Assembly (NCBI GenBank): GCA_040766325.1
Contig: JAXGQR010000004.1
Coordinates: forward strand, 62,001-126,000
Origin: Dehalobacterium sp040766325
Lineage (GTDB): Bacteria > Bacillota > Dehalobacteriia > Dehalobacteriales > Dehalobacteriaceae
Length of the DNA stretch: 64,000 bases
Direction: 5' to 3'
In this document: positions 45,515 through 53,429 of the stretch, piece by piece
How positions within the stretch are numbered: the first letter of the stretch is position 1
Layout: each line of letters starts with the position of its first letter
Notes under the pieces: model-generated
Told to the model about the DNA's origin: nothing
The model's input: only the letters and a program-made list of their open reading frames with translations
Databases searched by the model: none
Program-made: the position numbers and the translations under genes

Positions 45515-46594
45515 TCAGCTTTTGCTTTTCTGCTTCAGATCCTTAAATAACATTAACCCCAATAATAATATTCCGACATAGCCATTGATCACATAAATAA
45601 TATTTACCAACCGATCAAAAGGAACCATCAATCCAATAAATGTCCCGATGGCAGCTAATATTATGGTAATTATTTTAAACTTACCTGCCTTTTCATCAGC
45701 AACTCGTGCAACGACTGTCCACAGGAGAGGAACTGCCGTTGTGTAAATACCTGTAACAACTATCAAGGAAAATATAGTGGCCACGTTAGGATGTAATTTC
45801 CCGGCCAGAATCAATGTCGGCACCAAAGATCCTGCCAACGACTCAACATTGGCCATAAAACCTAATGCCATAATGATCACAGCGGCAGAAAAACCGATGG
45901 CCCCAAAAATAACACCCCAAACAGCTTCTTTTTTATTATTTGCTTCAGCCCCCATGGCAGAGATAAATGTCGCAAGCCAAAGCATACAAAACCCTACATA
46001 AGAGCCGGCAGCAAAGAGCCAATTTGTTGAAGCCGACAGGAGATTTAACTCAGGAATAATTTTATTTGCTGTAACTAACCCTTGAGGATTCATCAAGATA
46101 CCAACCAAACCCAAGAGAATGGCCACAATTGCGATGACAGGCCCAATCTTACCAATTACATTTACAATTTTGTTCAGACCAAACATCACTGTTCCAGCCA
46201 CCAAAATCCCCATAAATATTCCACCGGCAAATGTGGGCAGGTTATATTGCTGATGTAAGGTAGCTCCGGCTCCTCCAATCATCACAATAAAAGACATATA
46301 AATAAACAATACTGAAAAATAATCATAAAAAGCACCTATGTACTTACCGCAATAGTATTTATAGATATCATTTCTTATTGCAAATTTGTTATGATAGCCT
46401 GCGGAGATAAAACTAACACCGACATACAAAAATAATACAAGGACAACAGCAGCACCGACAATTCCCATAAAACCATAAGAAACAAAATACTGCATTATCT
46501 CCTGGCCGGTAGCAAATCCGGATCCGATTAAAAATGCTATGAAAGCACCGGCATACGTCAGAACATGGTTAAAATGCATTTTATTTTTGTTCAT
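45515..46594 (-). CDS. YkvI-family membrane transporter
   Basis: A 359-residue integral membrane protein with about ten hydrophobic segments. The first helix contains GAFIAFLIGSGFATGQEIMQYF, the start typical of YkvI-type proteins related to amino acid/Na+ symporters of the APC superfamily. The Gly-rich unwound helix (GSGFATGQE) suits substrate and ion binding. The substrate is unknown. The position between the grd operon and the GntR-HyuA-MttB genes suggests import of the compound that the island degrades. Confidence 0.75.
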   Translation of the reverse strand: MNKNKMHFNHVLTYAGAFIAFLIGSGFATGQEIMQYFVSYGFMGIVGAAVVLVLFLYVGVSFISAGYHNKFAIRNDIYKYYCGKYIGAFYDYFSVLFIYMSFIVMIGGAGATLHQQYNLPTFAGGIFMGILVAGTVMFGLNKIVNVIGKIGPVIAIVAILLGLVGILMNPQGLVTANKIIPELNLLSASTNWLFAAGSYVGFCMLWLATFISAMGAEANNKKEAVWGVIFGAIGFSAAVIIMALGFMANVESLAGSLVPTLILAGKLHPNVATIFSLIVVTGIYTTAVPLLWTVVARVADEKAGKFKIITIILAAIGTFIGLMVPFDRLVNIIYVINGYVGILLLGLMLFKDLKQKSKS

Positions 46595-46687
46595 ATAAGG
46601 TTTTCTCCCCTTTCCATCACTTATTATTGTTCAAAATTGCTACCTCAAATATTCATATTTTCAAATTAACTCTGGGTGTATCAGTAA

Positions 46688-46719
46688 AAATACCTATTTT
46701 ATTTTAAAAATAGGTATTT
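46688..46719 (-). terminator. Terminator of the GntR-family gene
   Basis: The 13-bp stem AAATACCTATTTT / AAAATAGGTATTT with a six-base loop is followed by TTAC on the minus strand, between the regulator and the transporter gene. Its symmetry could also serve as an operator. Confidence 0.6.
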
Positions 46720-46752
46720 ATCAGGGGATTCTCAGGGAATCTTTCCCGGTTT

Positions 46753-47397
46753 CTATAATAATTCGCTTTTTATTAAGTTAACAAACTCATCAGTATGTTT
46801 TTTGGAGCTGGCTTCGGCCAAATCACCGTCCCTGTTTTTTACGGCTTTAACGATATCAGATAACGTATCACGGAACATACTAAGATCGGTTAATTCTCTC
46901 TGTGAATAAAACCAGAGCCGTTCCGTATGTAAATGCAAGTCCGTTAGTATTTCGATCAAGCAGGGATTTTCACTGGCTTTTATTATGATCTGATGAAATT
47001 TCTCATCTTCCATAATGATCGTCTTATATTCTGTGGCAATATCATAATCTGCAATCCGCGCGACAATATTCTCCAATTCTTTAATATTTTCTTCAGGTAT
47101 CCGCTCGACAGCAAGTCGAATTGCATAACCTTCCAGTTCTCGTACTACTTCAAGTACTGATTTCATATGGCGAAAATCTATGGGGGCGACCTGAGCACCA
47201 TAGCGCGGAATGATGTTTAATAATTTTCGACTTTTTAGTTGTTCAAAAGTTTTCCTGACAGGGGTCCGGCTTAGATTAAATTCATCTGCAACATCGGCTT
47301 CATTAAGTACTTGGCCGGGGCTGTATTCCAGTTTAATAATTCGGTTTTTTAGAATTTCATAAAGATCTTCCGTCGATAGTTTTTCAGTCACTTTCAT
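46753..47397 (-). CDS. GntR-family regulator (FCD/VanR type)
   Basis: A 214-residue regulator with an N-terminal winged helix (LNEADVADEFNLSRTPVRKTFEQLKSRKLL) and a C-terminal all-helical FCD domain with candidate metal/ligand residues in DEKFHQIII, HLHTERLW and KKHTDEF. FCD regulators usually sense small carboxylates or amino-acid derivatives. Placed between the transporter and the HyuA/MttB genes, it is the likely local repressor. A TTGTATACAA-type palindrome at the first mttB start is a plausible target. Confidence 0.85.
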   Translation of the reverse strand: MKVTEKLSTEDLYEILKNRIIKLEYSPGQVLNEADVADEFNLSRTPVRKTFEQLKSRKLLNIIPRYGAQVAPIDFRHMKSVLEVVRELEGYAIRLAVERIPEENIKELENIVARIADYDIATEYKTIIMEDEKFHQIIIKASENPCLIEILTDLHLHTERLWFYSQRELTDLSMFRDTLSDIVKAVKNRDGDLAEASSKKHTDEFVNLIKSELL

Positions 47398-47698
47398 TTC
47401 TCCTTGATATTAAGTTTAAATCATGCCTTCAATATATCCCTATTATCTCAGATTTCACTTAAGCTGCCAATAGTTTTCTTTTATTCGTTTCAAGTTTGCT
47501 TAATTTTCTTAATTATTTTATACTCTTCAACAAGATTAATATTATAACCAAATCCTATCATCGGTTTTGCATTCTTCTACAGTAAAAGTAGCCCCAGATA
47601 TAGCCATGAGCGACAATTTAGGGCTACTATAATTTAAAATACTCCACACTTAACCAAGATATATGGATGAATTTTAAGCAAATTTTTTTTATTTTGGA
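47398..47698. other. 301-base intergenic region between hyuA-like and GntR genes
   Basis: Contains the hairpin at 47587-47628 and A+T-rich sequence upstream of the regulator gene. No gene or recognised riboswitch was found. Confidence 0.5.
47587..47628 (-). terminator. Probable terminator after the hyuA-like gene
   Basis: AGTAGCCC pairs with GGGCTACT around a 26-base loop, followed by TTTACTG on the minus strand. It lies about 70 bases past the stop codon. Confidence 0.45.
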
Positions 47699-49702
47699 TC
47701 AAAATTCTTTAAAAACAAAAAAGCCTTCCTTTTCTTCTTCTTTTTCCCATTCCGGACGACCCACCGCCGTTACTTCTATTCTTGATTCCACATAAACATC
47801 ATTTTCAATCATACTGGCATTCGCATACACGTCTTCATGGTTAATAATTAATTCATAATCTATTGCTCCGGCCTTTTCCGCAGCACTAGCTGCTCTTTCT
47901 TTAGCTTCTTTCAGAGCAAATGATACTGCTACACTCAATTCCTCAAAAACCCTACGTTCCCAAGGGGCATGCATTAAAAAACCTTTGCCCCCTTCCCCCA
48001 CATTAATTAAAACTTTAATCGTTTCCATAATTTTGCCTGTCGCCGCCCCAACGGCATTGGCAATCTCGGCATGAGGAGGAATAATCAATTGAGTATTTAA
48101 TTTTTCCGCCATTTTAGGTAACCAGGCTTTCACAGGTGCTCCAATGCCGATCACAGGCGTTCTCAATTTAAAAGAGCAGTCATAGGCCTGATCCTTTTGG
48201 GGGGAAAGGGCTTTATTGATGAAATACATGGACATTTCGTCATCTTTAAACCAGGTTTTTTGCCCTTCTGTACCAGCCAAGCTTTGCAGACAAGTAATAC
48301 ACAAATCATTAATGATTCTTTCCGTGGCAGCTTCAAGAAATTCTTCTCTGGACATGCCGGCCTTACCGGCCAAGATATCGATACCAATTTGTGACGCTTT
48401 AGTGTTCCATTGATGATAAATGCCTTTGGCGTGAAGAACATCGGTAGGAGTAACAGAGATCCGTGCAATGATACCCAGGTTTACCAGATGCTGCAGGTTA
48501 AATAAATTAGCATCAATATCCAATTGTTTCGCCAAAAAATATAAACTCCTGGGGCTTTCCTGCAAAAGGAGGATCACTTTTTCTTCCCACTCAGTAAGCT
48601 TTTCTACCGTATTATTTTTTAAAAACATATAACAATCCGTCGGCTGTCCATACATTAAGTCATAGCTGTCAAAAAAATTGATCTTCAGATCTTCAATAAG
48701 AGAAGGATATCGATCGGCAATGAGACACAAAGGCCACACTCTTTGCGGTCCGACAATGATTTTTCTTTCCCGGTCAACCTGAATATAACTATCTCCACCT
48801 ATTCCATAAGTATAAACTTCTGCTGCCTGCACCCTAGTCAGCCAGCCACCGACAGAAGCACCTTCCTGATTGATTCTGGGGACACCATTCTTTAAAATGG
48901 CGATATCCGTAGTCGTCCCCCCCATATCTAAGACCAAAGCATCGGGAGTCTGGGTTAAAAATGTTCCTCCGATAATGCTGGACGCGGGACCGGATAAAAT
49001 CGTCTCGATGGGTTTTTCCCGCGCTAAAGATTCACTCATCAAACACCCGTCCCCTTTGACGATCATGATGGAGGCATCAATTTTCTTTTCTTCCAGAACC
49101 AGATGCACCGATTCGATTAATTCCGTAATAATAGGTATTAATCTGGCATTAAGGATGGCGGTTACGGTACGCTCATGAAAACCTAATGAGGTTGTCAGTT
49201 GATGCGCACATACTACAGGAAGATTTAAGATTTCCTTAACCATCTTACTTACTGCAATTTCATGTTCCGGATTCCTTACGCTTAGATAACCGGATATGGC
49301 AACAGCATCAACCTTACCTTTAAAATCATTAATTGCCTTACGAGTCAATTCAATGTCCAGATCCCCCAGAGATCGGCCTTTAATATTATGTCCTCCGGGC
49401 AGCACAGAATAACAGGCGGCAGGTATTTTGCCAATTGGCTCATGCCCCAGCATGAGCAATCCTACTTGACAACCACGCCCCTCGACAATTGCATTTGTGG
49501 CTAAAGTCGTAGAAAGAGAAACGATATTAATATTTTGAAAGTCCGCGAATTCCAAATTATTGATACAGTTGCGGATTCCGATGGCCAGATCTTCCCTGGT
49601 CGTAAGAGCCTTAGCCTTTCCAAGAATTAGTTTCTTTTCCGTATCTACCACAACTCCATCGGTGTAAGTGCCTCCCGTATCGATACCAAGTACTAGTGAC
49701 AT
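47699..49702 (-). CDS. Hydantoinase/oxoprolinase family protein (HyuA type)
   Basis: A 667-residue protein with two ASKHA nucleotide-binding signatures: GIDTGGTYTDGVVVD at the N terminus and ALVLDMGGTTTDIAIL in the second half of the core. HyuA-type subunits normally pair with HyuB for ATP-dependent hydrolysis of hydantoins or oxoproline, but no hyuB is in the window. The next upstream gene, 73 bases away, encodes an MttB-like methyltransferase. Possible roles are ATP-dependent ring opening of an N-methylated lactam or hydantoin, or a chaperone-like activation step. Both are inference. Confidence 0.82.
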   Translation of the reverse strand: MSLVLGIDTGGTYTDGVVVDTEKKLILGKAKALTTREDLAIGIRNCINNLEFADFQNINIVSLSTTLATNAIVEGRGCQVGLLMLGHEPIGKIPAACYSVLPGGHNIKGRSLGDLDIELTRKAINDFKGKVDAVAISGYLSVRNPEHEIAVSKMVKEILNLPVVCAHQLTTSLGFHERTVTAILNARLIPIITELIESVHLVLEEKKIDASIMIVKGDGCLMSESLAREKPIETILSGPASSIIGGTFLTQTPDALVLDMGGTTTDIAILKNGVPRINQEGASVGGWLTRVQAAEVYTYGIGGDSYIQVDRERKIIVGPQRVWPLCLIADRYPSLIEDLKINFFDSYDLMYGQPTDCYMFLKNNTVEKLTEWEEKVILLLQESPRSLYFLAKQLDIDANLFNLQHLVNLGIIARISVTPTDVLHAKGIYHQWNTKASQIGIDILAGKAGMSREEFLEAATERIINDLCITCLQSLAGTEGQKTWFKDDEMSMYFINKALSPQKDQAYDCSFKLRTPVIGIGAPVKAWLPKMAEKLNTQLIIPPHAEIANAVGAATGKIMETIKVLINVGEGGKGFLMHAPWERRVFEELSVAVSFALKEAKERAASAAEKAGAIDYELIINHEDVYANASMIENDVYVESRIEVTAVGRPEWEKEEEKEGFFVFKEF

Positions 49703-49743
49703 TGTCTTTCCCCCTAAGCCTTAAAAAATTTAATAATGGTAGA

Positions 49744-49767
49744 GGCTGCCCACAATAGTGGGCAGCC
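49744..49767 (-). other. Intercistronic hairpin between mttB2 and hyuA-like gene
   Basis: The perfect ten-base stem GGCTGCCCAC / GTGGGCAGCC with a four-base loop has no T-run. It is probably an mRNA processing or stability element, or a partial attenuator in the operon. Confidence 0.6.
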
Positions 49768-49775
49768 ATAATCTT

Positions 49776-51239
49776 TTAATCTTCCCCGGGCATATGCCCA
49801 ACGGCATGCTCTACGATATCTCTGATCTTTGCCGCCATATCTTTGGGCAGCGGAGCCGGTTCATGATAGTTGATGATATCACGTACTTTTTCATTGGCAA
49901 CCTGGGTTAATGGTTTGCTCCCGGCTTTTTCAAAAATTTCTCGGGCAGCTCTGTTTACTAACCGCGGCACATAGTTTTCCTTCATATGTTCCTTGGTATG
50001 TTCCTCGTCACCGAATTTACCCCCAGGCCCTACTTTCTCAATTAAATCTAAGGCTAAAGTTTCCTGATCTACTCTGATCCCTTTTGTTAATCGTCTGGCC
50101 ATGCCCAGGACTTCATCGGCAATGACCACTAAATCCAGATTGGAGGTGGTGCCGTATTCAGAATAACCGGTATCGTGGTTCAGGTTGGCACCGGACATAT
50201 TGGTCATGGCTATTGATATAGCTGCTTCCATCCCGGCTTGTTCATCAATTATACATGCATCGGTACAACCGGCAGTACCAAACATGGGAATTCTGAGATA
50301 ATGAGCTACGTCTGCCAGTCCGGCCAGGAGCAGACTAAGTTCCGGTGCTCCATAAGAGAAAATAGTTGATCCCATATCCAGAATCGTATAAACACCGCCC
50401 ATAATAAAGGGAGCACCTTCACGGGTACATTGGCTGAGCACGAGGCCGCTTAAGCTTTCAACTAAGCCTTGGACCATCACTCCGGCCATGGTAATGGGAG
50501 CCGTGCCGCCGGCCATAATACAAGGTGTGTAAATGGTGGGTAATCCTTTTTTCGCACCAATTAAAAGTTTCTGCGCTGCTTCACGACAATGCACGCCAGG
50601 AGAAATAGGCTCAGCATAGAGGCAGATAAAAGGGTTCATGCGCAGCTCTTCTTCTCCGCCGGCAACGATTTCCGCCATCTTAATTACGTCTTCCTGACCC
50701 CACTCGTCCACACAGACAGTAATAATCGGTTTTTCCGTGTTAAGAATCTGTTGTTCAAATTCGTGACGATCAGAAATCAAAAGAGGTACATCCTGAACAA
50801 TACCCAGTGACATCGCGTAATCTATATGAGGCAGGGCATCAAGAACTTTAGTCGCCCAACCAACAGATTGTCTCGTAGCACGATGTCTTTCATTGGTAAA
50901 GGGGTTTCTGGTAAAAGGAGTACAAGGCCCGGAGCCAAAATAGGCATTATTTCCTTCGATAAACAATTCTCGAGCACCGGTGCGGCTGTTGCACAGCACG
51001 ATGTGCTTTTGACATGTTTGCAGTGCCCGTTCCGTAATATGGGCCGGTATCCTTACTCTTTTGCCGTCAACCCAACAACCGGCTTTCTTCAGGATATCCA
51101 AACATTCTTGATCATGAAAATCTGTCCCCGTGCGCCACATGGCCTCTGTAGCGGCATATACTAACTCCTGACACTGATCAGGTGAGAAAACACTCATTTG
51201 GGTGCTGGTATAAGCTTGATAATTACTTCTCGTTGTCAA
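49776..51239 (-). CDS. MttB-family corrinoid-dependent methyltransferase, non-Pyl, copy 2
   Basis: A 487-residue trimethylamine methyltransferase family (MttB superfamily) protein without an in-frame stop, thus lacking pyrrolysine. Conserved parts include NAYFGSGPCTPFTRNP, SPGVHCREAAQKLLIGAKKGLPTIYTPC, GAPFIMGGVYTILDMG and GTAGCTDACIIDEQAGMEA. Characterised relatives move a methyl group from glycine betaine, proline betaine or carnitine to a corrinoid protein. The start is a TTG preceded by GGAGAG. It lies 31 bases after its paralogue. Confidence 0.88.
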   Translation of the reverse strand: MTTRSNYQAYTSTQMSVFSPDQCQELVYAATEAMWRTGTDFHDQECLDILKKAGCWVDGKRVRIPAHITERALQTCQKHIVLCNSRTGARELFIEGNNAYFGSGPCTPFTRNPFTNERHRATRQSVGWATKVLDALPHIDYAMSLGIVQDVPLLISDRHEFEQQILNTEKPIITVCVDEWGQEDVIKMAEIVAGGEEELRMNPFICLYAEPISPGVHCREAAQKLLIGAKKGLPTIYTPCIMAGGTAPITMAGVMVQGLVESLSGLVLSQCTREGAPFIMGGVYTILDMGSTIFSYGAPELSLLLAGLADVAHYLRIPMFGTAGCTDACIIDEQAGMEAAISIAMTNMSGANLNHDTGYSEYGTTSNLDLVVIADEVLGMARRLTKGIRVDQETLALDLIEKVGPGGKFGDEEHTKEHMKENYVPRLVNRAAREIFEKAGSKPLTQVANEKVRDIINYHEPAPLPKDMAAKIRDIVEHAVGHMPGED

Positions 51240-51270
51240 CTTAAATCTCTCCTTTCTATCTCAGTTATTC

Positions 51271-52743
51271 CTATTTTAATGAAGCTTCTGCTTTTGCGAC
51301 AATAGCTTGAATCTCTGCTACTTTATCTGCAGTAAGCTTAGTGGGCAGATGATTCTTCAAAAGATCCTGGGTTTTTTCCTTAACTCTCTGACCCATCGGT
51401 TTGGCACCCTCCGCTTTCCAATCATCAATCCGCTTCCGGTTCATCAAGGTCGGCCACCATACCTCAGATCTAAAGTATTTCATGGTATGCTCTTCTCCCA
51501 GGTAATGTCCGCCGGGTTGTACCGCATCAATCACACCACGAGCCAGTCTTTCCTCGTTTGTCTCGATACCCTTCATTATTCTTCGGGTCATACCCATGGC
51601 CTCATCACCCATGACAAGGAGTTCCAAGGAGCCAGTCAAACCATATTCCATCTGGCCGCATCCATGAATCAGGTTAGTGCCGCTTAATCCGGCATGGAGA
51701 ATAGAAAAGGCAGATTCAAGCCCCATTTGGGCATCACTGATTTTGGCATCGGTGGCACCAGCAAAGCCAAAATTAGGCAAACGTAAATGACGCAGCACAT
51801 TGGCAAAGCCCGTACCCATTAATTCCACTTCAGGCGCCCCCAAAGGTAGAATTTCATTATCCTGATCATCAATGGTAAATAAACCGCCGGCAATGATATG
51901 TGCTCCCTGCCGCACCAACTGGCTGAGGATAGTGCCGGTTAAAACATCTGCCAAAGCTAAGACAATGGCTCCGGCCGGTGTTGCAGGAGCAGTATCTCCG
52001 GCGATTAATTTTGTATTGTAAATAAAGGGGATTCCATTCTGTGCCGCAAAAATTACTTTTGCCATCGTCTCGTCAGAATGAATTAGAGTACCTTCAGTTT
52101 GAATATGTAGCACCAGGAAAGGATTTTTTTGCAGTTCCCGCAAACCACCGGCAATGGAAGATGCAATATCTACAACAGCTTGTGCTTGCGCCAGCGTTTT
52201 AACAGATTGCACGACAGGTTTGGTTGTGTTTGATACCAAAGCCTCGAAAGCATGAACCTCGGCTAGGGCAGGATTAACATCAGTCGGCTGTCCATTGCTC
52301 ATGGCAAAATCAATATTTTTTAACGCATCACATACAATGGCGCAGTTAACAACATCATCTTTGACCGGTTTTCTTAAAGAGCCGGTTAGAGGATCAAGCA
52401 CGTTGACATTTTCATATCCCGGCCCAAAATAAACGTTTGTAGTTTCAAGGCTTAAAGCCCTCTTACCGTTTCTGTCACAAATCGTAATTCTGGAAGGTGC
52501 AGTTCGCACAGCCCATTCGGTTAATGAAGAAGGAATTCTTACCCGGTTATCATCAACCCAGCACCCAGCTTTTTCAAACAGATCCAATGCTTCTTTGTTT
52601 GCGATCTCAACGCCGGTTCTTTCCAATATTTCAAGGGCAGTCAAAAAAATGTTTTCACACTGGTCATCACTAAGCATCTTCCATGAAATCGTTTGGTTAA
52701 CCTCATAATTAGCCTGAGAATATAAACTCTTTGTTGTATACAA
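51271..52743 (-). CDS. MttB-family corrinoid-dependent methyltransferase, non-Pyl, copy 1
   Basis: A 490-residue MttB superfamily protein, paralogue of the next gene in the operon and likewise lacking pyrrolysine. Conserved parts include VYFGPGYENVNVLDP, GTLIHSDETMAKVIFAAQNGIPFIYN and GAHIIAGGLFTIDDQ. I start it at the TTG at 52743 (LYTTKSLYSQ), seven bases after AAAGGAGAG, matching the TTG/GGAGAG pattern of copy 2; coding upstream to 52839 lacks a site. First gene of the island operon; a corrinoid protein partner is absent from the window. Confidence 0.88.
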   Translation of the reverse strand: MYTTKSLYSQANYEVNQTISWKMLSDDQCENIFLTALEILERTGVEIANKEALDLFEKAGCWVDDNRVRIPSSLTEWAVRTAPSRITICDRNGKRALSLETTNVYFGPGYENVNVLDPLTGSLRKPVKDDVVNCAIVCDALKNIDFAMSNGQPTDVNPALAEVHAFEALVSNTTKPVVQSVKTLAQAQAVVDIASSIAGGLRELQKNPFLVLHIQTEGTLIHSDETMAKVIFAAQNGIPFIYNTKLIAGDTAPATPAGAIVLALADVLTGTILSQLVRQGAHIIAGGLFTIDDQDNEILPLGAPEVELMGTGFANVLRHLRLPNFGFAGATDAKISDAQMGLESAFSILHAGLSGTNLIHGCGQMEYGLTGSLELLVMGDEAMGMTRRIMKGIETNEERLARGVIDAVQPGGHYLGEEHTMKYFRSEVWWPTLMNRKRIDDWKAEGAKPMGQRVKEKTQDLLKNHLPTKLTADKVAEIQAIVAKAEASLK

Positions 52744-52744
52744 C
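52733..52744. promoter_or_regulatory. Palindrome over the mttB copy 1 start, candidate GntR/FCD operator
   Basis: GTTGTATACAAC is a perfect 12-bp palindrome covering the TTG start. It contains TTGTATACAA, the type of site reported for several FCD-class GntR regulators. A related ATGGTATACAT lies near 53060-53070. Confidence 0.45.
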
Positions 52745-52848
52745 TGTCTTCTCTCCTTTCTAACTTGCAAAATCAACTTGAACAACCCTTTTCGTATATC
52801 CACTGCCGATATACAATGACGGAGCCAATTCATTCGCACTATCTCATC

Positions 52849-52864
52849 TGCAATACATGTATCA
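52849..52864 (-). promoter_or_regulatory. Possible sigma-54 promoter of the mttB operon
   Basis: TGATACA-TGTA-TTGCA on the minus strand has the correct -24/-12 spacing and a perfect TTGCA, but GA replaces the normally critical GG at -24. It lies about 105 bases upstream of the mttB start. The adjacent activator gene supports it. Confidence 0.35.
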
Positions 52865-53042
52865 AGTATCTTTTCCTATACAAAATGTATCACTCAATTA
52901 TTAAATGAATAAGCCTCCTTTCTAATTAATTCTCTTAAATAATCCCCTTTAATCCTCCTTTCCAAAAAACCATATTATCTAATTTTACCGTAATATACAG
53001 GTTTCCAGGAATCAGTGGAAGCTATTTATCACAAACCTAAAA

Positions 53043-53101
53043 TACAATTGGTATTTTGCATGTATACCATTGTAAAGCTTATTATTCTACAAATATTTGT
53101 A
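53043..53101. promoter_or_regulatory. Dyad cluster, candidate enhancer sites
   Basis: TACAATTGGTAT and ATACCATTGTA form an inverted repeat (53043-53074), followed by the perfect 14-bp palindrome TACAAATATTTGTA (53088-53101). They lie 180-250 bases upstream of the putative -24/-12 promoter, the usual distance for sigma-54 activators. Confidence 0.45.
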
Positions 53102-53429
53102 ATATCCTGCAGAGAAATCATAATTTTTCTTAATAAAATACTTGTAATAAACATTTTGTATTTTAGTGTAGAAAATTCATTTTACAGTAAGATTAACTCT
53201 CCAAACCTTTAGGCAAAAATAATTGCACCAAATATTAACTGTCATCTTTCGGCCGACCATAACAAGGGTTTTATACTCATTTAGCGAAGTCAATAAAAAG
53301 AAACTTTTGAGGCTCCGGCGCCTGACAAAATCTTCAAGGGCAGGATTTTACGCCAAGCCCCGATCCGTTATAAGGATATATATAAATTGCATTTACCGTT
53401 TTGTCATTATTATTGGGGGAGGGGTACTA

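Larger units (their letters stand above)
52744..53429. other. 686-base divergent regulatory region of the MttB island
   Basis: Lies between the mttB copy 1 gene and the sigma-54 activator gene. It contains a sigma-54-like promoter, several TACA...TGTA dyads, and a G+C-richer stretch (about 53250-53375) of unknown origin just before the activator. I found no supported coding gene in it. Confidence 0.6.

Noticed and set aside
49776..52743. Pyrrolysine in the MttB-family genes
   Set aside because: Both genes are full length without any in-frame TAG, so they belong to the non-pyrrolysine branch.
53211..53229. AGGC-A5-TAATTGCACC as a sigma-54 promoter for the activator gene
   Set aside because: The GG-to-GC distance is one base too short, and the site lies 200 bases from the start. 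Only an undetected missing A would rescue it.
52957..53429. Small reading frames upstream of the activator GTG
   Set aside because: They lack ribosome-binding sites and recognisable motifs, and the GTG at 53430 has GGGGAGGGG at the right distance.
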